From Flavobacterium sp. (GTDB lineage Bacteria > Bacteroidota > Bacteroidia > Flavobacteriales > Flavobacteriaceae), in contig NZ_JAGIAV010000003.1 in assembly GCF_017744675.1 (NCBI RefSeq), positions 124,001 to 188,000 of the forward strand: a stretch of DNA of 64,000 nt, written 5' to 3'. The notes under the pieces are model-generated. The model did not search any database. It was not told where the DNA came from and saw only the letters and a program-made list of their open reading frames with translations. Shown in pieces: positions 55,231-63,468 of this stretch. The stretch's first letter is position 1. Each line of letters starts with the position of its first letter. The position numbers and the translations under genes are program-made.

Positions 55231-56901
55231 TTACAATGCATCAAGCTGTCTATTGAGGTCTTCTTTGATTTTTGCTTTAATCTTTTCCATATTGTCCCAA
55301 TAGCTGATTATGTACCTAAACCCTCTGTTTACATTCCCCTCAATTGCTTGGATGTATTCCAGTTCCTGCAAAAGCTGGATATACTTAAAAGCCGATGTTT
55401 TGCTGATATTGAGTGCCTGACGAACTTCTCTGGTCGTGAAACGATACGTTGTTCCATCGGACTGGCTCTTGATAAATCCTTTAAGATTCTCAAAAAACTG
55501 TCTGGTGCTTTTATCGAGTTCATCCACCTTAATAATGATGGAGCTAAAGAATATATCCACGGCTTTCTGCACATCTTCTTTGGTCGCTAATAATCTTCCT
55601 TTATCATCGGTTTTTCTCTGGTATTGATGCAGGATTGTTATCTGCGAGACAAAGTTTTGAAACTGGCTGTTTAATCTTCTGAGCATTTTAGCCTCAAGAG
55701 GCAACATAAGCTTATCCGCATAAGGATTAACCACATGATAGGATTTCAGCACACGAATCGAATTTCTTAGGAGCTGTTTTGCTTCTTCTTCTTTTTCATC
55801 ATTGGACAGTCCTGCATTTTTCTTGTTCTGGAGTCTTATAATCCTAAGGGTTTGAGCTTGGCTCTCATCAACGCCCAAAACTACAGAACGGCTCATATTG
55901 TCATAATAAACCTCTGCTTTGGTCGTGGCGGTAAGGCTGGCAAAATGCGCACTAACCAGCTTTATTTTCCCTCTGGTATTGCCAAACATATCTTTGACCA
56001 CAGTGGAACTGCTGAGCATTTTAGCGGACTGCATTTCCCTGAAAGCAAACTGCGCTTCTTCCTCCAGACCATCAAAATCCTGAATCAGTATCAGTTTATT
56101 GGTAAGTTCCTTGTCCTTGTAATGGTATAATGATTTGCTGGTAATTCTGGTCATGTTCATTACATCTTCCTGAGGCACGCATTGGGCTATCCCATTGATG
56201 AGGTGGCTTTTTCCCTCTCCGCTTGAACCTTGTATAAGCCCGTGCATCAGGTACGGCATTTTATAGCTCGAAGCCAGAATAAAAAGAAGCAGTCTGTTGT
56301 CTTCTTCCCCTACGATACCGCTTTGCTCCAGCAGTTTATCGATGCTCTCAAATAACGATGCATTAGAGAGGAATTCCACTGCTTTTTCGCCTGCTTGGGG
56401 TGTCAGCTCTTTTTCGGAATAAAGGTCTGTTATAGGGTTTAATTCAGCCTCAAACAATGATTCACGATACTGCTCCAATAAATCCGTCAATTGGATAATA
56501 TCGGCTTGCAGGGAATGATATTCAAAGCCCTGTTTTTCCGACAGCTCGGTACACTGGGTCTGAACATTCACAAAATCGAACAAATCAATTTTCAATCGGT
56601 GTTTTCTCTGGGTTGCTTTTTCCTGAATCTGGAGCGAAATCCTGAGATTGCCTAAATCCATAGGCAGATTACCGATAACAAAAAAAGTACCTGTTATTCC
56701 TTTGTAGCTGATTTTATAGTCATTAAGAATTTCCAGACTTGGAGTTATCTTCTCCTTTATCGGATTTTTTAAAAGTTCCAGAATGCCGTCTGCTCCGTAA
56801 TTCATCCACATGTCATTCAAGCTGTGCCCGTCTGGAAGCTGGATGGTATTTACTGGCAATTCTGGTCTTATATTTTGTATCTGCGTTTTTATAGATTGCA
56901 T
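55231..56901 (-). CDS. P-loop ATPase with winged-helix tail, primase-associated
   Basis: 556 residues. The N-terminus (IQLPDGHSLNDMWMNYGADG) looks like the last piece of a primase Toprim domain, the 'LPDGKDPNE' segment. The ATPase has Walker A GSSGEGKS (225-232) and Walker B LILIQDFD. A C-terminal winged helix (REVRQALNISKTSAFKYIQL, about 500-530) could bind DNA. It begins 4 bp after the Toprim-like gene. Together they resemble the primase-helicase pairs of integrative elements. I would call it a replication or transposition ATPase; the exact family is unclear. Confidence 0.75.
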   Translation of the reverse strand: MQSIKTQIQNIRPELPVNTIQLPDGHSLNDMWMNYGADGILELLKNPIKEKITPSLEILNDYKISYKGITGTFFVIGNLPMDLGNLRISLQIQEKATQRKHRLKIDLFDFVNVQTQCTELSEKQGFEYHSLQADIIQLTDLLEQYRESLFEAELNPITDLYSEKELTPQAGEKAVEFLSNASLFESIDKLLEQSGIVGEEDNRLLLFILASSYKMPYLMHGLIQGSSGEGKSHLINGIAQCVPQEDVMNMTRITSKSLYHYKDKELTNKLILIQDFDGLEEEAQFAFREMQSAKMLSSSTVVKDMFGNTRGKIKLVSAHFASLTATTKAEVYYDNMSRSVVLGVDESQAQTLRIIRLQNKKNAGLSNDEKEEEAKQLLRNSIRVLKSYHVVNPYADKLMLPLEAKMLRRLNSQFQNFVSQITILHQYQRKTDDKGRLLATKEDVQKAVDIFFSSIIIKVDELDKSTRQFFENLKGFIKSQSDGTTYRFTTREVRQALNISKTSAFKYIQLLQELEYIQAIEGNVNRGFRYIISYWDNMEKIKAKIKEDLNRQLDAL

Positions 56902-56905
56902 ATTC

Positions 56906-57469
56906 TTAACGTTTAATGACTATAACTTCTTCTAGTTCGTATAATGATTTGATAATGTCCAGATGCTGGGGCAACAGCTCTCCGTTATGCATGGCAATAA
57001 CTGCATCCTTATTCTCAAGCGTTTTGGACTGCATCAGGCTTGCACAATCAATAACTGTGGGTGCGATATAAAGCCGTCGGGTCAAAGCGTTTGGATAAGC
57101 TGGATAAATGCCATTCTCGTTGAGATATTCTTCTTTAGGAGTATCCAAATCAAAGCGCAGAGCAAAATAGTTTACAATTGCATTCTCTTTGTCCATCAGA
57201 GGAAAAATCAATCCATATCTTCCGAAAACCGTATAAGCGGTCAGTGTATCTTCACGTACTCCTGCATCACTTTTCTTAAGCACTCCTAATGCTTCAAATT
57301 TATCTTTATACTCTTGGTCTTTGGAATGATGAAACTGTCCAGAATTAAAACCGATTCTCAATTCTGCATAATCCAGTCCTATATTTTTCAAATAGTCTTT
57401 TGGTTTTATTGCTTTAATACTTCTAATGCCTGTCTCAAAAGATTGGAATAAGGTTTCTAAATTTTCCAT
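56906..57469 (-). CDS. Toprim-like primase fragment or subunit
   Basis: 187 residues. It has no CHC2 zinc finger. After an N-terminal region (LKNIGLDYAELRIGFNSGQF) comes the primase-type segment YGLIFPLMDKENAIVNYFALR, then LYIAPTVIDCASLMQSK (where primases have the EG-(M/Y)-DA Toprim start) and VIAMHNGELLPQHLDIIK. The expected acidic D-x-D strand would fall at its end (VIVIKR), but the acids are missing. The next gene seems to carry the rest of the fold. Confidence 0.65.
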   Translation of the reverse strand: MENLETLFQSFETGIRSIKAIKPKDYLKNIGLDYAELRIGFNSGQFHHSKDQEYKDKFEALGVLKKSDAGVREDTLTAYTVFGRYGLIFPLMDKENAIVNYFALRFDLDTPKEEYLNENGIYPAYPNALTRRLYIAPTVIDCASLMQSKTLENKDAVIAMHNGELLPQHLDIIKSLYELEEVIVIKR

Positions 57470-57931
57470 AAGCTTGATTTTCTTTGATTAAACGATAATT
57501 TTTGGACATAGAAATCCTGCTTCGGGTATTGCACCGAATTGAAAATTTGGGATTTGAATGTGGATTTTTTTGACTACTCTGTTCAGATTTACAGCGCTGT
57601 CTTATTTTGTTAAAATCACCCTAAATCTGACAGGATGATAATTGTCTTGCAAGTGATTTCTATCGATAGATTTCTTCTGCAAAGATAGGTTATTACAGAG
57701 CCTTCTCCAAATTTCAAAATTTTTAAGCTCTTGATTTATAGATTTTAAGGCGTTATTTTATCCGTTTTTGCTAAAGCTTAGATACGATAAAAATCTATTG
57801 TTGAAAATCAACATTTTAACATTTCAAAATTAGTAGAACTACTAAATGTTAATTTTTTCTTAAATTTCAAAAACATGCATTAAACCCATTTAAAACCCTT
57901 TAAAAAAGAAAGGAAATTCTTAAATTAAAAA
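57470..57931. other. Intergenic region with a nested inverted repeat
   Basis: 462 bp with no gene seen. It holds the inverted repeat at 57816-57852 (listed apart), close to the serine recombinase gene, so it is a fair place to look for a recombination or replication site. Confidence 0.5.
57816..57852. repeat. Nested inverted repeat, possible recombinase site
   Basis: Outer arms TTAACATTT (57816-57824) and AAATGTTAA (57844-57852) enclose the palindrome-like TTAGTAGAACTACTAA (57830-57845). The two share almost the same centre. It lies 80 bp downstream of the serine recombinase stop codon. Confidence 0.55.
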
Positions 57932-58618
57932 TCATGCGACCATTTTAATAGCTCTATTGTATAATTGAAGAACTGTAGGGGCGTAGAACTTATTTCCACG
58001 TCTTGTTTTAAAGTTTAATCCGTTGAGATAGTCAGCAATCTGTCTGTAGCTCATTTCTTTTTCTCTGCAGTTCATTATTATCGATTGCGCCTGACGATTT
58101 CTATCATTGTTCATTGCATTACTCTTTATGCGTTCTATCCCTTTAGCTCTGGCATCATTAGTCAAATTTTTTGGATTTCCAAGTTTAACCCCTTTCTTTT
58201 TTAATTCCGCAAGAGCAAGTTTTGTTCTAGAACTGATTAATTTGGCTTCTTGTTCAGCAAGTGCTGAAAAAATATGGATTGTGAAGTTATTAGCAGATGG
58301 CATGTCCACAGCTACAAATTCAATTCCTGCATCCATAAGTGAGCTTACAAAATTTACATTCCTTGCAAGACGGTCTAATTTTGCAATAACCAAAACCGCC
58401 CCTTCTACTTTAGCTAGTGTAATTGCATTATGAATTTCTACTCGCTCTCTCTTGTTGGTTCCCGTTTCAATCTCAGTAAAATCCTTTAAAATGATTCCTT
58501 CCTGTGAAGTCACATACTTTTCAACTGAACTTTTTTGGGCTGATAGTCCCAACCCAGAAATGCCTTGCTCTTTTCTGCTAACACGATAATAAGCGATATA
58601 CTTTTTCATATTCTCCAT
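57932..58618 (-). CDS. Serine recombinase (resolvase/invertase)
   Basis: 228 residues; the start could also be Met4. The catalytic Ser14 is in AYYRVSRKEQG, with VIAKLDRLARNVNF and the ALAEQEAKLISSRTKLALAEL helix of small serine recombinases. A C-terminal helix-turn-helix (KEMSYRQIADYLNGLNF) completes it. Such enzymes resolve cointegrates or invert DNA. It stands alone between the primase-recombinase group and the HUH Rep-like gene. There is a nested inverted repeat 80 bp away on its 3' side. Confidence 0.92.
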   Translation of the reverse strand: MENMKKYIAYYRVSRKEQGISGLGLSAQKSSVEKYVTSQEGIILKDFTEIETGTNKRERVEIHNAITLAKVEGAVLVIAKLDRLARNVNFVSSLMDAGIEFVAVDMPSANNFTIHIFSALAEQEAKLISSRTKLALAELKKKGVKLGNPKNLTNDARAKGIERIKSNAMNNDRNRQAQSIIMNCREKEMSYRQIADYLNGLNFKTRRGNKFYAPTVLQLYNRAIKMVA

Positions 58619-58743
58619 TTGATTAAAAACCTTAAACGTCCGTTTGTGATTTATTACGCTTCAAATGTCCAGGTCTATTTTTGATTTTCCAAGAAAAATC
58701 CTGGTTTTCCTGGGCTCACAGAGATTTAACTATTTTTAAAAAC

Positions 58744-58766
58744 AAAAAAACGAGGTATTAACCTCG
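58744..58766 (-). terminator. Terminator of the HUH-protein unit
   Basis: A 6-bp perfect hairpin (58751-58756 with 58761-58766) is followed on the minus strand by a run of seven T. It overlaps the stop codon of the 48-residue ORF. Confidence 0.7.
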
Positions 58767-58904
58767 TGATTTTGATGTTAGCAGTTCAGAAAGTTCTTTC
58801 AGCTCATTTTTGGTAAAATTTGTTCCTTTAAATTTTATTGGATACTTCAGATTCTCTGTTTTAAGAATCATCTTTATCTGAGAAAGAGTTAGTATTACTT
58901 TCAT
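58758..58904 (-). CDS. Small protein of 48 residues after the HUH protein
   Basis: ATG at 58904, two bases after the stop of the HUH gene, and stop inside the terminator. The product is basic and probably helical (MKVILTLSQIKMILK, then FTKNELKELSELLTS). Its tight position in a two-gene unit with a terminator makes it more likely real than chance. No family is recognised; a helix-turn-helix-like accessory or copy-control protein is a guess. Confidence 0.5.
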   Translation of the reverse strand: MKVILTLSQIKMILKTENLKYPIKFKGTNFTKNELKELSELLTSKSRG

Positions 58905-58906
58905 GA

Positions 58907-59533
58907 TTACTGCTTTTTAGCATTTAAAAAATCCCAATCTTCACCTGTCAAACCTTCTTTTGTCATATAAAACAACCCTGCTTTATATCTGTCATATATC
59001 GAAAAGTCAATTCTATCATAGCTGAAATAATCTCTAATATCAGTAATAACCTGTTCGTATAATCTTTTATTCTCAATATGAATGACAAAATGGTTATGAT
59101 GCCCATTCCTATTGGCGAAAGGTTCTGTTGTAAAAAACAATCTCAATTCCGTAGAATTGCCATATTTTTCAAGCAGGAAATCATAAAGCCCATGCATCTG
59201 CTTAAAACAGCTTACTTTCTGGCGTTCCAGTTTGTACGCCACTGTAAAGAAAAAACTCCATTCCATTTGCCACAAGGTATATGCCATACTGTTTTTGTCT
59301 GACAAACAATCAATAAGATTTTTCATTGACTGATTTTCTTGTCTTAACATTTTATTTTCATCAAACATTATCTCACTATCAAAATAACGCGTATGATTAA
59401 CTGGAAACATTCGTTTTCCGTTTGTTTTCTTCGTCTCTAAAAATAATTCTTCATTCTTTTTGTAAAATCTGTATATTTTGCTTTTACTTGCTTTCGTAGT
59501 GTTTGTAAACTCTTTTATCTTTTCATATTTCAT
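58907..59533 (-). CDS. HUH endonuclease-like replication or mobilisation protein
   Basis: 208 residues. The N-terminal 50 residues look like a DNA-binding helix-turn-helix (FTNTTKASKSKIYRFYKK). The C-terminal domain has the metal-binding HUH pattern (HHNHFVIHI, His146 and His148) and a Y-x-x-K motif (LFYMTKEG, Tyr189 and Lys192). This is the arrangement of rolling-circle Rep and related relaxases. It is shorter than full Rep proteins and has no helicase. Together with the recombinases it marks the region as mobile-element derived. Confidence 0.65.
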   Translation of the reverse strand: MKYEKIKEFTNTTKASKSKIYRFYKKNEELFLETKKTNGKRMFPVNHTRYFDSEIMFDENKMLRQENQSMKNLIDCLSDKNSMAYTLWQMEWSFFFTVAYKLERQKVSCFKQMHGLYDFLLEKYGNSTELRLFFTTEPFANRNGHHNHFVIHIENKRLYEQVITDIRDYFSYDRIDFSIYDRYKAGLFYMTKEGLTGEDWDFLNAKKQ

Positions 59534-59931
59534 TTCATTTTATCTGTTAATATTTTTGTTGAGTAGATGCAAGAACTCCCTACAAGGGAACCAATCAAGC
59601 ATCTTCAATAATAAATACTACAGATAATCTAAAAGTGTAGCTTTTTAGGACTTTTTTTTTCAAAAAAATATTTTTTGCCTCATAAATTATTGTATCAAAG
59701 TGACACAGCTATGCATCGCTTTGTAAAATATATTATAACAAACTTACACTATCGAATGAAGGTTTATAATGACGTTTTCTTTGCATTAGTAAGAGAGGTA
59801 ACTGGGAGAAAAAAATAGCGATATTGATAATAAAAAGGCGAAACTACGAGAGGAGGAGGGCTAGAAAAATTTATTATCTTAAATTTGGGTTCATCAGTAT
59901 ACACGTGCTACTCTGGGTTCATTAGGTACAA
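59534..59931. other. Intergenic region between HUH gene and small secreted genes
   Basis: 398 bp with no gene seen. A direct repeat 'ctgggttcat' occurs near 59885 and 59911, just before the next stop codon. This could be an origin or a trivial repeat. Confidence 0.35.
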
Positions 59932-60498
59932 TTAATATGTAGCGGCTGGCGATTCTTTCGGGTCATATTTCTTAGCCATCTTTTTCGTCTTATTATTGTA
60001 GTAATATCTGCTTTCTGGAAATAATTTTCTAAAATCTTTGTATTCCTCAATATTGAATTTATAACTCAATGAACGTGCATAGTACAGCTCTAAATCTTTT
60101 TTTGCTTTTTTTATATTTGGTGCAGTAGGATATAAAGTAACAAAATGCTTTAATAGTTCAATTGTCGAATGAAATGAATCTTGAAAATGCAAATCTCTAT
60201 CGACCATGTCTGGAAGTTTTTCAATTATTGAAGCCGAAAATCTTGAATTAGGATATTTTTCCACATACGCTGAAAATTGGTAATAGCTTGCTCCTTCTTG
60301 AGGGAGTGCCAATGAATCCCTATACTGAACAGCTTTATCTTTCAACTCACTTTCAGGATGCAATAATATAAAAGTATCCATTGCTGATATCGTCATTTGG
60401 TTCATAGCACTTTCAAATTCTTTTGCTTCTGAATCTTTGCTCTGGGAATGTAAAATTGTAGAGCCCATTACCAGTAAGCTTAAAATAATTTTTCTCAT
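59932..60498 (-). CDS. Secreted hypothetical protein
   Basis: 188 residues from ATG 60498, chosen because it starts a clean signal peptide (MRKIILSLLVMGSTILHSQ); an upstream ATG at 60540 would put charged residues first. The mature protein is helical, with tetratricopeptide-like spacing of Ala/Tyr pairs (EFESAMNQMTISAMDTF, FSAYVEKYPNSRFSASII, LLKHFVTLYPTAPNIKKA). It lies just downstream of a lipoprotein gene on the same strand. No family is recognised. Confidence 0.65.
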   Translation of the reverse strand: MRKIILSLLVMGSTILHSQSKDSEAKEFESAMNQMTISAMDTFILLHPESELKDKAVQYRDSLALPQEGASYYQFSAYVEKYPNSRFSASIIEKLPDMVDRDLHFQDSFHSTIELLKHFVTLYPTAPNIKKAKKDLELYYARSLSYKFNIEEYKDFRKLFPESRYYYNNKTKKMAKKYDPKESPAATY

Positions 60499-60540
60499 TT
60501 TGGTTAAATTTATAGCAGATAATATTTTGGTAATAATCAT

Positions 60541-61236
60541 TTAGTGAATACAGATATCTTCAAACGATTTTACATCCAATGTGTACAAAATCTCAGTTAC
60601 TTGGCTTTTCTCAAAATTGTAAATGACCAAGATTTGGCGGTTGGTATTGTCAATTCCATTATAAACGAAAACATTGATTCCGATTGGTCTTTGAGAAGTG
60701 TAAACACTTATTGGCTTCCAATCATAATATTTCTCAAGAAAATCATGAGCTGAGTACTCTTCATCTGGTTCCCCAATCTGACGAATCAAATTCTTCTTGT
60801 TTCCAGAGATTATTAAGCTTCTAATTTCTGCGAACGATTTCATATTGCTGGAAGAACTTGTCTGATGATTTTCTACTGTTTTTATCAGTTCTATTGATTT
60901 CGCCAAAACATTATCATCAGTTGCTTTTGGCAAATCATATGTTATTTTGAATTTTTTACCCTTATAATTTCCGTCGTCAAAGTTGTATTCACAATAATCT
61001 GGAAGATAAATTATCACGTCTTTACCTTTTTCATCAATAAACAGATAGTAACAATCATCTACACACTCTATTTTTTTGAAAGTAATTATCTCACTGCCAA
61101 TTTCTGATTTAGAAACATTATCAGCTGGTTTTTGCGTTTTAACAATTTTACTCTTTTTAACTGGTGCAATTGGTTGTTCGGTTTTTTTACAGCCAAATAA
61201 AAAAAACAGCAATCCGACGGCGATTATTCTTTTCAT
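60541..61236 (-). CDS. Hypothetical lipoprotein
   Basis: 231 residues with a lipobox (LFGCKK, Cys16) and a Lys/Gln/Pro linker. The mature part has a small beta-rich domain (ITFKKIECVDDCYYLFIDEKG) and a C-terminal unit with LIRQIGEPDEEYSAHDFLEKYYDW, the pattern of a BamE/SmpA-like or similar fold at best. It ends next to the secreted protein gene, presumably co-transcribed. A 20-bp palindrome overlies its promoter, so the neighbouring XRE protein may repress it. Confidence 0.65.
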   Translation of the reverse strand: MKRIIAVGLLFFLFGCKKTEQPIAPVKKSKIVKTQKPADNVSKSEIGSEIITFKKIECVDDCYYLFIDEKGKDVIIYLPDYCEYNFDDGNYKGKKFKITYDLPKATDDNVLAKSIELIKTVENHQTSSSSNMKSFAEIRSLIISGNKKNLIRQIGEPDEEYSAHDFLEKYYDWKPISVYTSQRPIGINVFVYNGIDNTNRQILVIYNFEKSQVTEILYTLDVKSFEDICIH

Positions 61237-61272
61237 AGATTAAAATTCTTTGTTTAAAGTTTTAGATATGAG

Positions 61273-61306
61273 CAAATATACACAAATTATAGCACATGTG
61301 CTATAA
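61273..61306. promoter_or_regulatory. Promoter with a 20-bp palindromic operator
   Basis: TATATTTG on the minus strand (61273-61280) is a perfect -7 element for the lipoprotein gene. Directly upstream lies a perfect 20-bp palindrome, TTATAGCACATGTGCTATAA (61287-61306). It sits between the two divergent genes, where a repressor would block the lipoprotein promoter. Confidence 0.6.
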
Positions 61307-61339
61307 TGAATCTGCTCTTTATATCTTCATTTTGATAAA

Positions 61340-61612
61340 GTGAAAAAAGACGATAATAAAACCAGAAAATTAATCTTCGACCAAGAAGGACTAGAGTTGC
61401 TAGCCAAGCGACTAAAAGAAATACGCTCTGAAAAAGGTATATCACAGGAAGAACTTGCTTATCGGTCTGAAATAACTTTATCTCAGATTGCAAGAATTGA
61501 GACTGTCAGAATAAACCCAACAGTCAGTACATTATTCAAAATTGCCAGAACACTCGAGATTCCACTGAGTGAGCTATTTAATTTTGAATTATCATCATTT
61601 TCAAATAAGTAG
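61340..61612 (+). CDS. XRE-family helix-turn-helix regulator
   Basis: 90 residues from a GTG start. The lambda-repressor-like domain covers residues about 20-80: LAKRLKEIRSEKGISQEELA, then SEITLSQIARIETVRINPT. It is a typical small XRE protein, as found beside secreted or mobile genes in Bacteroidota. It is divergent from the lipoprotein gene, with a perfect palindrome between them as probable operator. It converges with an immunity-like gene across a bidirectional terminator. Confidence 0.9.
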   Translation: MKKDDNKTRKLIFDQEGLELLAKRLKEIRSEKGISQEELAYRSEITLSQIARIETVRINPTVSTLFKIARTLEIPLSELFNFELSSFSNK

Positions 61613-61628
61613 AATTTAATTTGAATAG

Positions 61629-61659
61629 AAAAGCCACAACTTTAAAGCTGTGGCTTTTT
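61629..61659. terminator. Bidirectional terminator between convergent genes
   Basis: A 14-bp stem with one mismatch (61629-61642 with 61645-61658), with A and T runs on its outer sides, lies between the stop codons of the XRE gene and the immunity-like lipoprotein gene. Confidence 0.75.
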
Positions 61660-61676
61660 GCTATAAGGTTCTAAAT

Positions 61677-62240
61677 CTATTTGTACGAATACTTGTAAGA
61701 AACTCCTAAAAGACTTTTAATAGTTTTTAAATCATTATTCTTATTATCATCTAAATATTCGCTATAATTATGGGAAAGATATTTTGAGATTATTTTCCCT
61801 TCTTTCTTAATAATTAGAAGATAAATAAAATCTGTAGAATCTTTATTACATTGCTCATAGTAAAAAGTACTAGATTCTTTAATTAATTCTATTCCCTTAA
61901 TTATTATTTGTCTGTCTTTATCATTTACGTTTACTTTTTTATTGAAGTCTTTTGAAATTTTTTGGCAATAGATTTTTGAATCTTCTTCAGTAAAAATTGT
62001 AAAATAACCAAACTTATTACCTGAAGTTAATTTGTAAAACAGAACTCCATCTTTTGTGTTTTCAAAATCCTTAAGTGCACTATTGAATAATTTCGTAGTA
62101 TCAATACTTTTAATCAATGCATCAAACTCTTTTAAATCTTGCGTCTTTATGACATTACATTCGTAATTTGAAATATTATTCTTCTGGCTTTGACATGAAT
62201 AACTGAAAATAGCAAATAAAATTACAATCAACTTTTTCAT
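61677..62240 (-). CDS. Lipoprotein, putative immunity protein for RHS tip D
   Basis: 187 residues with a lipobox (FSYSCQSQ, Cys16). The body is Lys/Asp/Ser-rich with alternating strands and helices and no family I know. Its start codon overlaps the end of the RHS tip gene by 4 bp, as expected for a toxin-immunity pair. It ends at a bidirectional terminator. A surface or periplasmic location would suit protection against an exported metallopeptidase toxin. Confidence 0.6.
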   Translation of the reverse strand: MKKLIVILFAIFSYSCQSQKNNISNYECNVIKTQDLKEFDALIKSIDTTKLFNSALKDFENTKDGVLFYKLTSGNKFGYFTIFTEEDSKIYCQKISKDFNKKVNVNDKDRQIIIKGIELIKESSTFYYEQCNKDSTDFIYLLIIKKEGKIISKYLSHNYSEYLDDNKNNDLKTIKSLLGVSYKYSYK

Positions 62241-63118
62241 TTTTTTGGTGTTGGAAGGTTATACGTTTTGTTTAAATACCCTTGAGCATTATATGGATTA
62301 TTTTGCAATAACTTTAATGCAGAGGTTTGAAAATCATATTTAAAAAGAGAACCACCTGTATATTGGAGAGTTTGACCATGATATGTTGAGCTTAGATTCA
62401 TATTTTTCGCACCATTAGAAATTAACTCTCCCCTGATAATATTTTCAATATGCGATGCTCCACGTTCACGTTTTTCGTAATAACTATTATAAATTGCTAC
62501 ATCTAAGCTATTTGCCGTTGACATATTCGGTGCACTTTTTTCTGTTTCTAAACCATTCATCTTTAACCATGCATGTCCGCCTTCATGTCCAATCTGTGCT
62601 TGAATATTAGCTTCATTACTACTTATGCCATCTAGGAAATTATTTGAACCATCACCTATACCTATTTTGATATTACTTCCTCCATTTTCGGTAGCAGTTG
62701 TTGCTCCGCCAGTATCTTTAGTTGCATAAATTGTATGTGTCGCAGAATCATCTTTTAAATCTTGGTAAATTGCTGACGCTGTTTCTGAATTTTTCATAGT
62801 CTCTCTATACTGTTTTTTAAGCTCTCTTCTTGCTTCCCTATATTCTTTTCTTGAAGAGAATTGTTCACTCAATTTTTTATCATTCTTTACATCATTCCAG
62901 CTTGCCCATTTTATACGCATTCCATCTGGGTCAATAAAAAATATAGGGTTGTTAATTGTGTAAACGTATGGTGAAAAATTGTCATATTTCTCGGCGAGGG
63001 GGTCAATGTTCATCCAGCGCCCAAGTGCTGGGTCATAATTCCTCGCCCCATAGTCATAGAAGTTAAGCCCCAGCTCGTCTTGAAGCTCCTTGCCGTTGTA
63101 CTTATACTTATAAGGGTC
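62237..63118 (-). CDS. Orphan RHS toxin-tip module D with an HExxH metallopeptidase motif
   Basis: The frame begins at [17 protein letters not shown] (a TAG stands shortly upstream, no start codon) and carries the core [18 protein letters not shown] and [11 protein letters not shown]. The first ATG is at 63013. The tail of about 240 residues contains IGHEGGHAW, an HExxH zinc-peptidase motif with its first His about 178 residues from the start of the frame given. A further Glu-rich stretch ([17 protein letters not shown]) may supply the third ligand. A peptidase tip is one of several known RHS effector types. Its immunity gene follows with overlap. Confidence 0.78.
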   Translation of the reverse strand, partial: DPYKYKYNGKELQDELGLNFYDYGARNYDPALGRWMNIDPLAEKYDNFSPYVYTINNPIFFIDPDGMRIKWASWNDVKNDKKLSEQFSSRKEYREARRELKKQYRETMKNSETASAIYQDLKDDSATHTIYATKDTGGATTATENGGSNIKIGIGDGSNNFLDGISSNEANIQAQIGHEGGHAWLKMNGLETEKSAPNMSTANSLDVAIYNSYYEKRERGASHIENIIRGELISNGAKNMNLSSTYHGQTLQYTGGSLFKYDFQTSALKLLQNNPYNAQGYLNKTYNLPTPKK

Positions 63119-63253
63119 TGTAAAATTTTCCTATACAATGATTGCCCTCTTGCAAAAAATCCATATATAAAGAACGTTCTCTTACAATTTTCCAGCTTAT
63201 GCGAAAGTAGATTTAGTTTAATTATTTTCCTAATAATTTTTTAGTCTGCAAAT

Positions 63254-63280
63254 AAAAAAAGCTCTCATTTCTGAGAGCTT
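63254..63280 (-). terminator. Terminator of the zeta-like gene pair
   Basis: A perfect 9-bp inverted repeat (63259-63267 with 63272-63280) is followed on the minus strand by a T run (63254-63258 and on). It lies about 25 bp after the small downstream ORF's stop codon. Confidence 0.8.
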
Positions 63281-63303
63281 TGCATTTTAATTTTAATAAT
63301 ATT

Positions 63304-63468
63304 TTATAAAGAGCTGGCTTTTATCCTTACGATTTTACCGTCCTGCATAACAACCAGATCGCTGTTATTTTTCTTTTTAAACTCAATTAGTTTTTCAGAA
63401 ACTTTATCCATTGCCTCTATAATCTTCTTCTGAGTCGGTGTCGTTGTTGTTGTTTTGTGTTCTCCCAT
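63304..63468 (-). CDS. Small overlapping partner of the zeta-like gene
   Basis: 54 residues from ATG 63468, overlapping the end of the zeta-like gene by about 50 bp in a different frame. The product has a Thr run (HKTTTTTPTQKK), a helix (IIEAMDKVSEKLIEF) and a small C-terminal strand (DLVVMQDGKIVRIKA). A strong terminator follows. Small downstream partners of this shape often accompany zeta-like kinases in Bacteroidota, so an antitoxin role is plausible, but I cannot name a family. Confidence 0.55.
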   Translation of the reverse strand: MGEHKTTTTTPTQKKIIEAMDKVSEKLIEFKKKNNSDLVVMQDGKIVRIKASSL

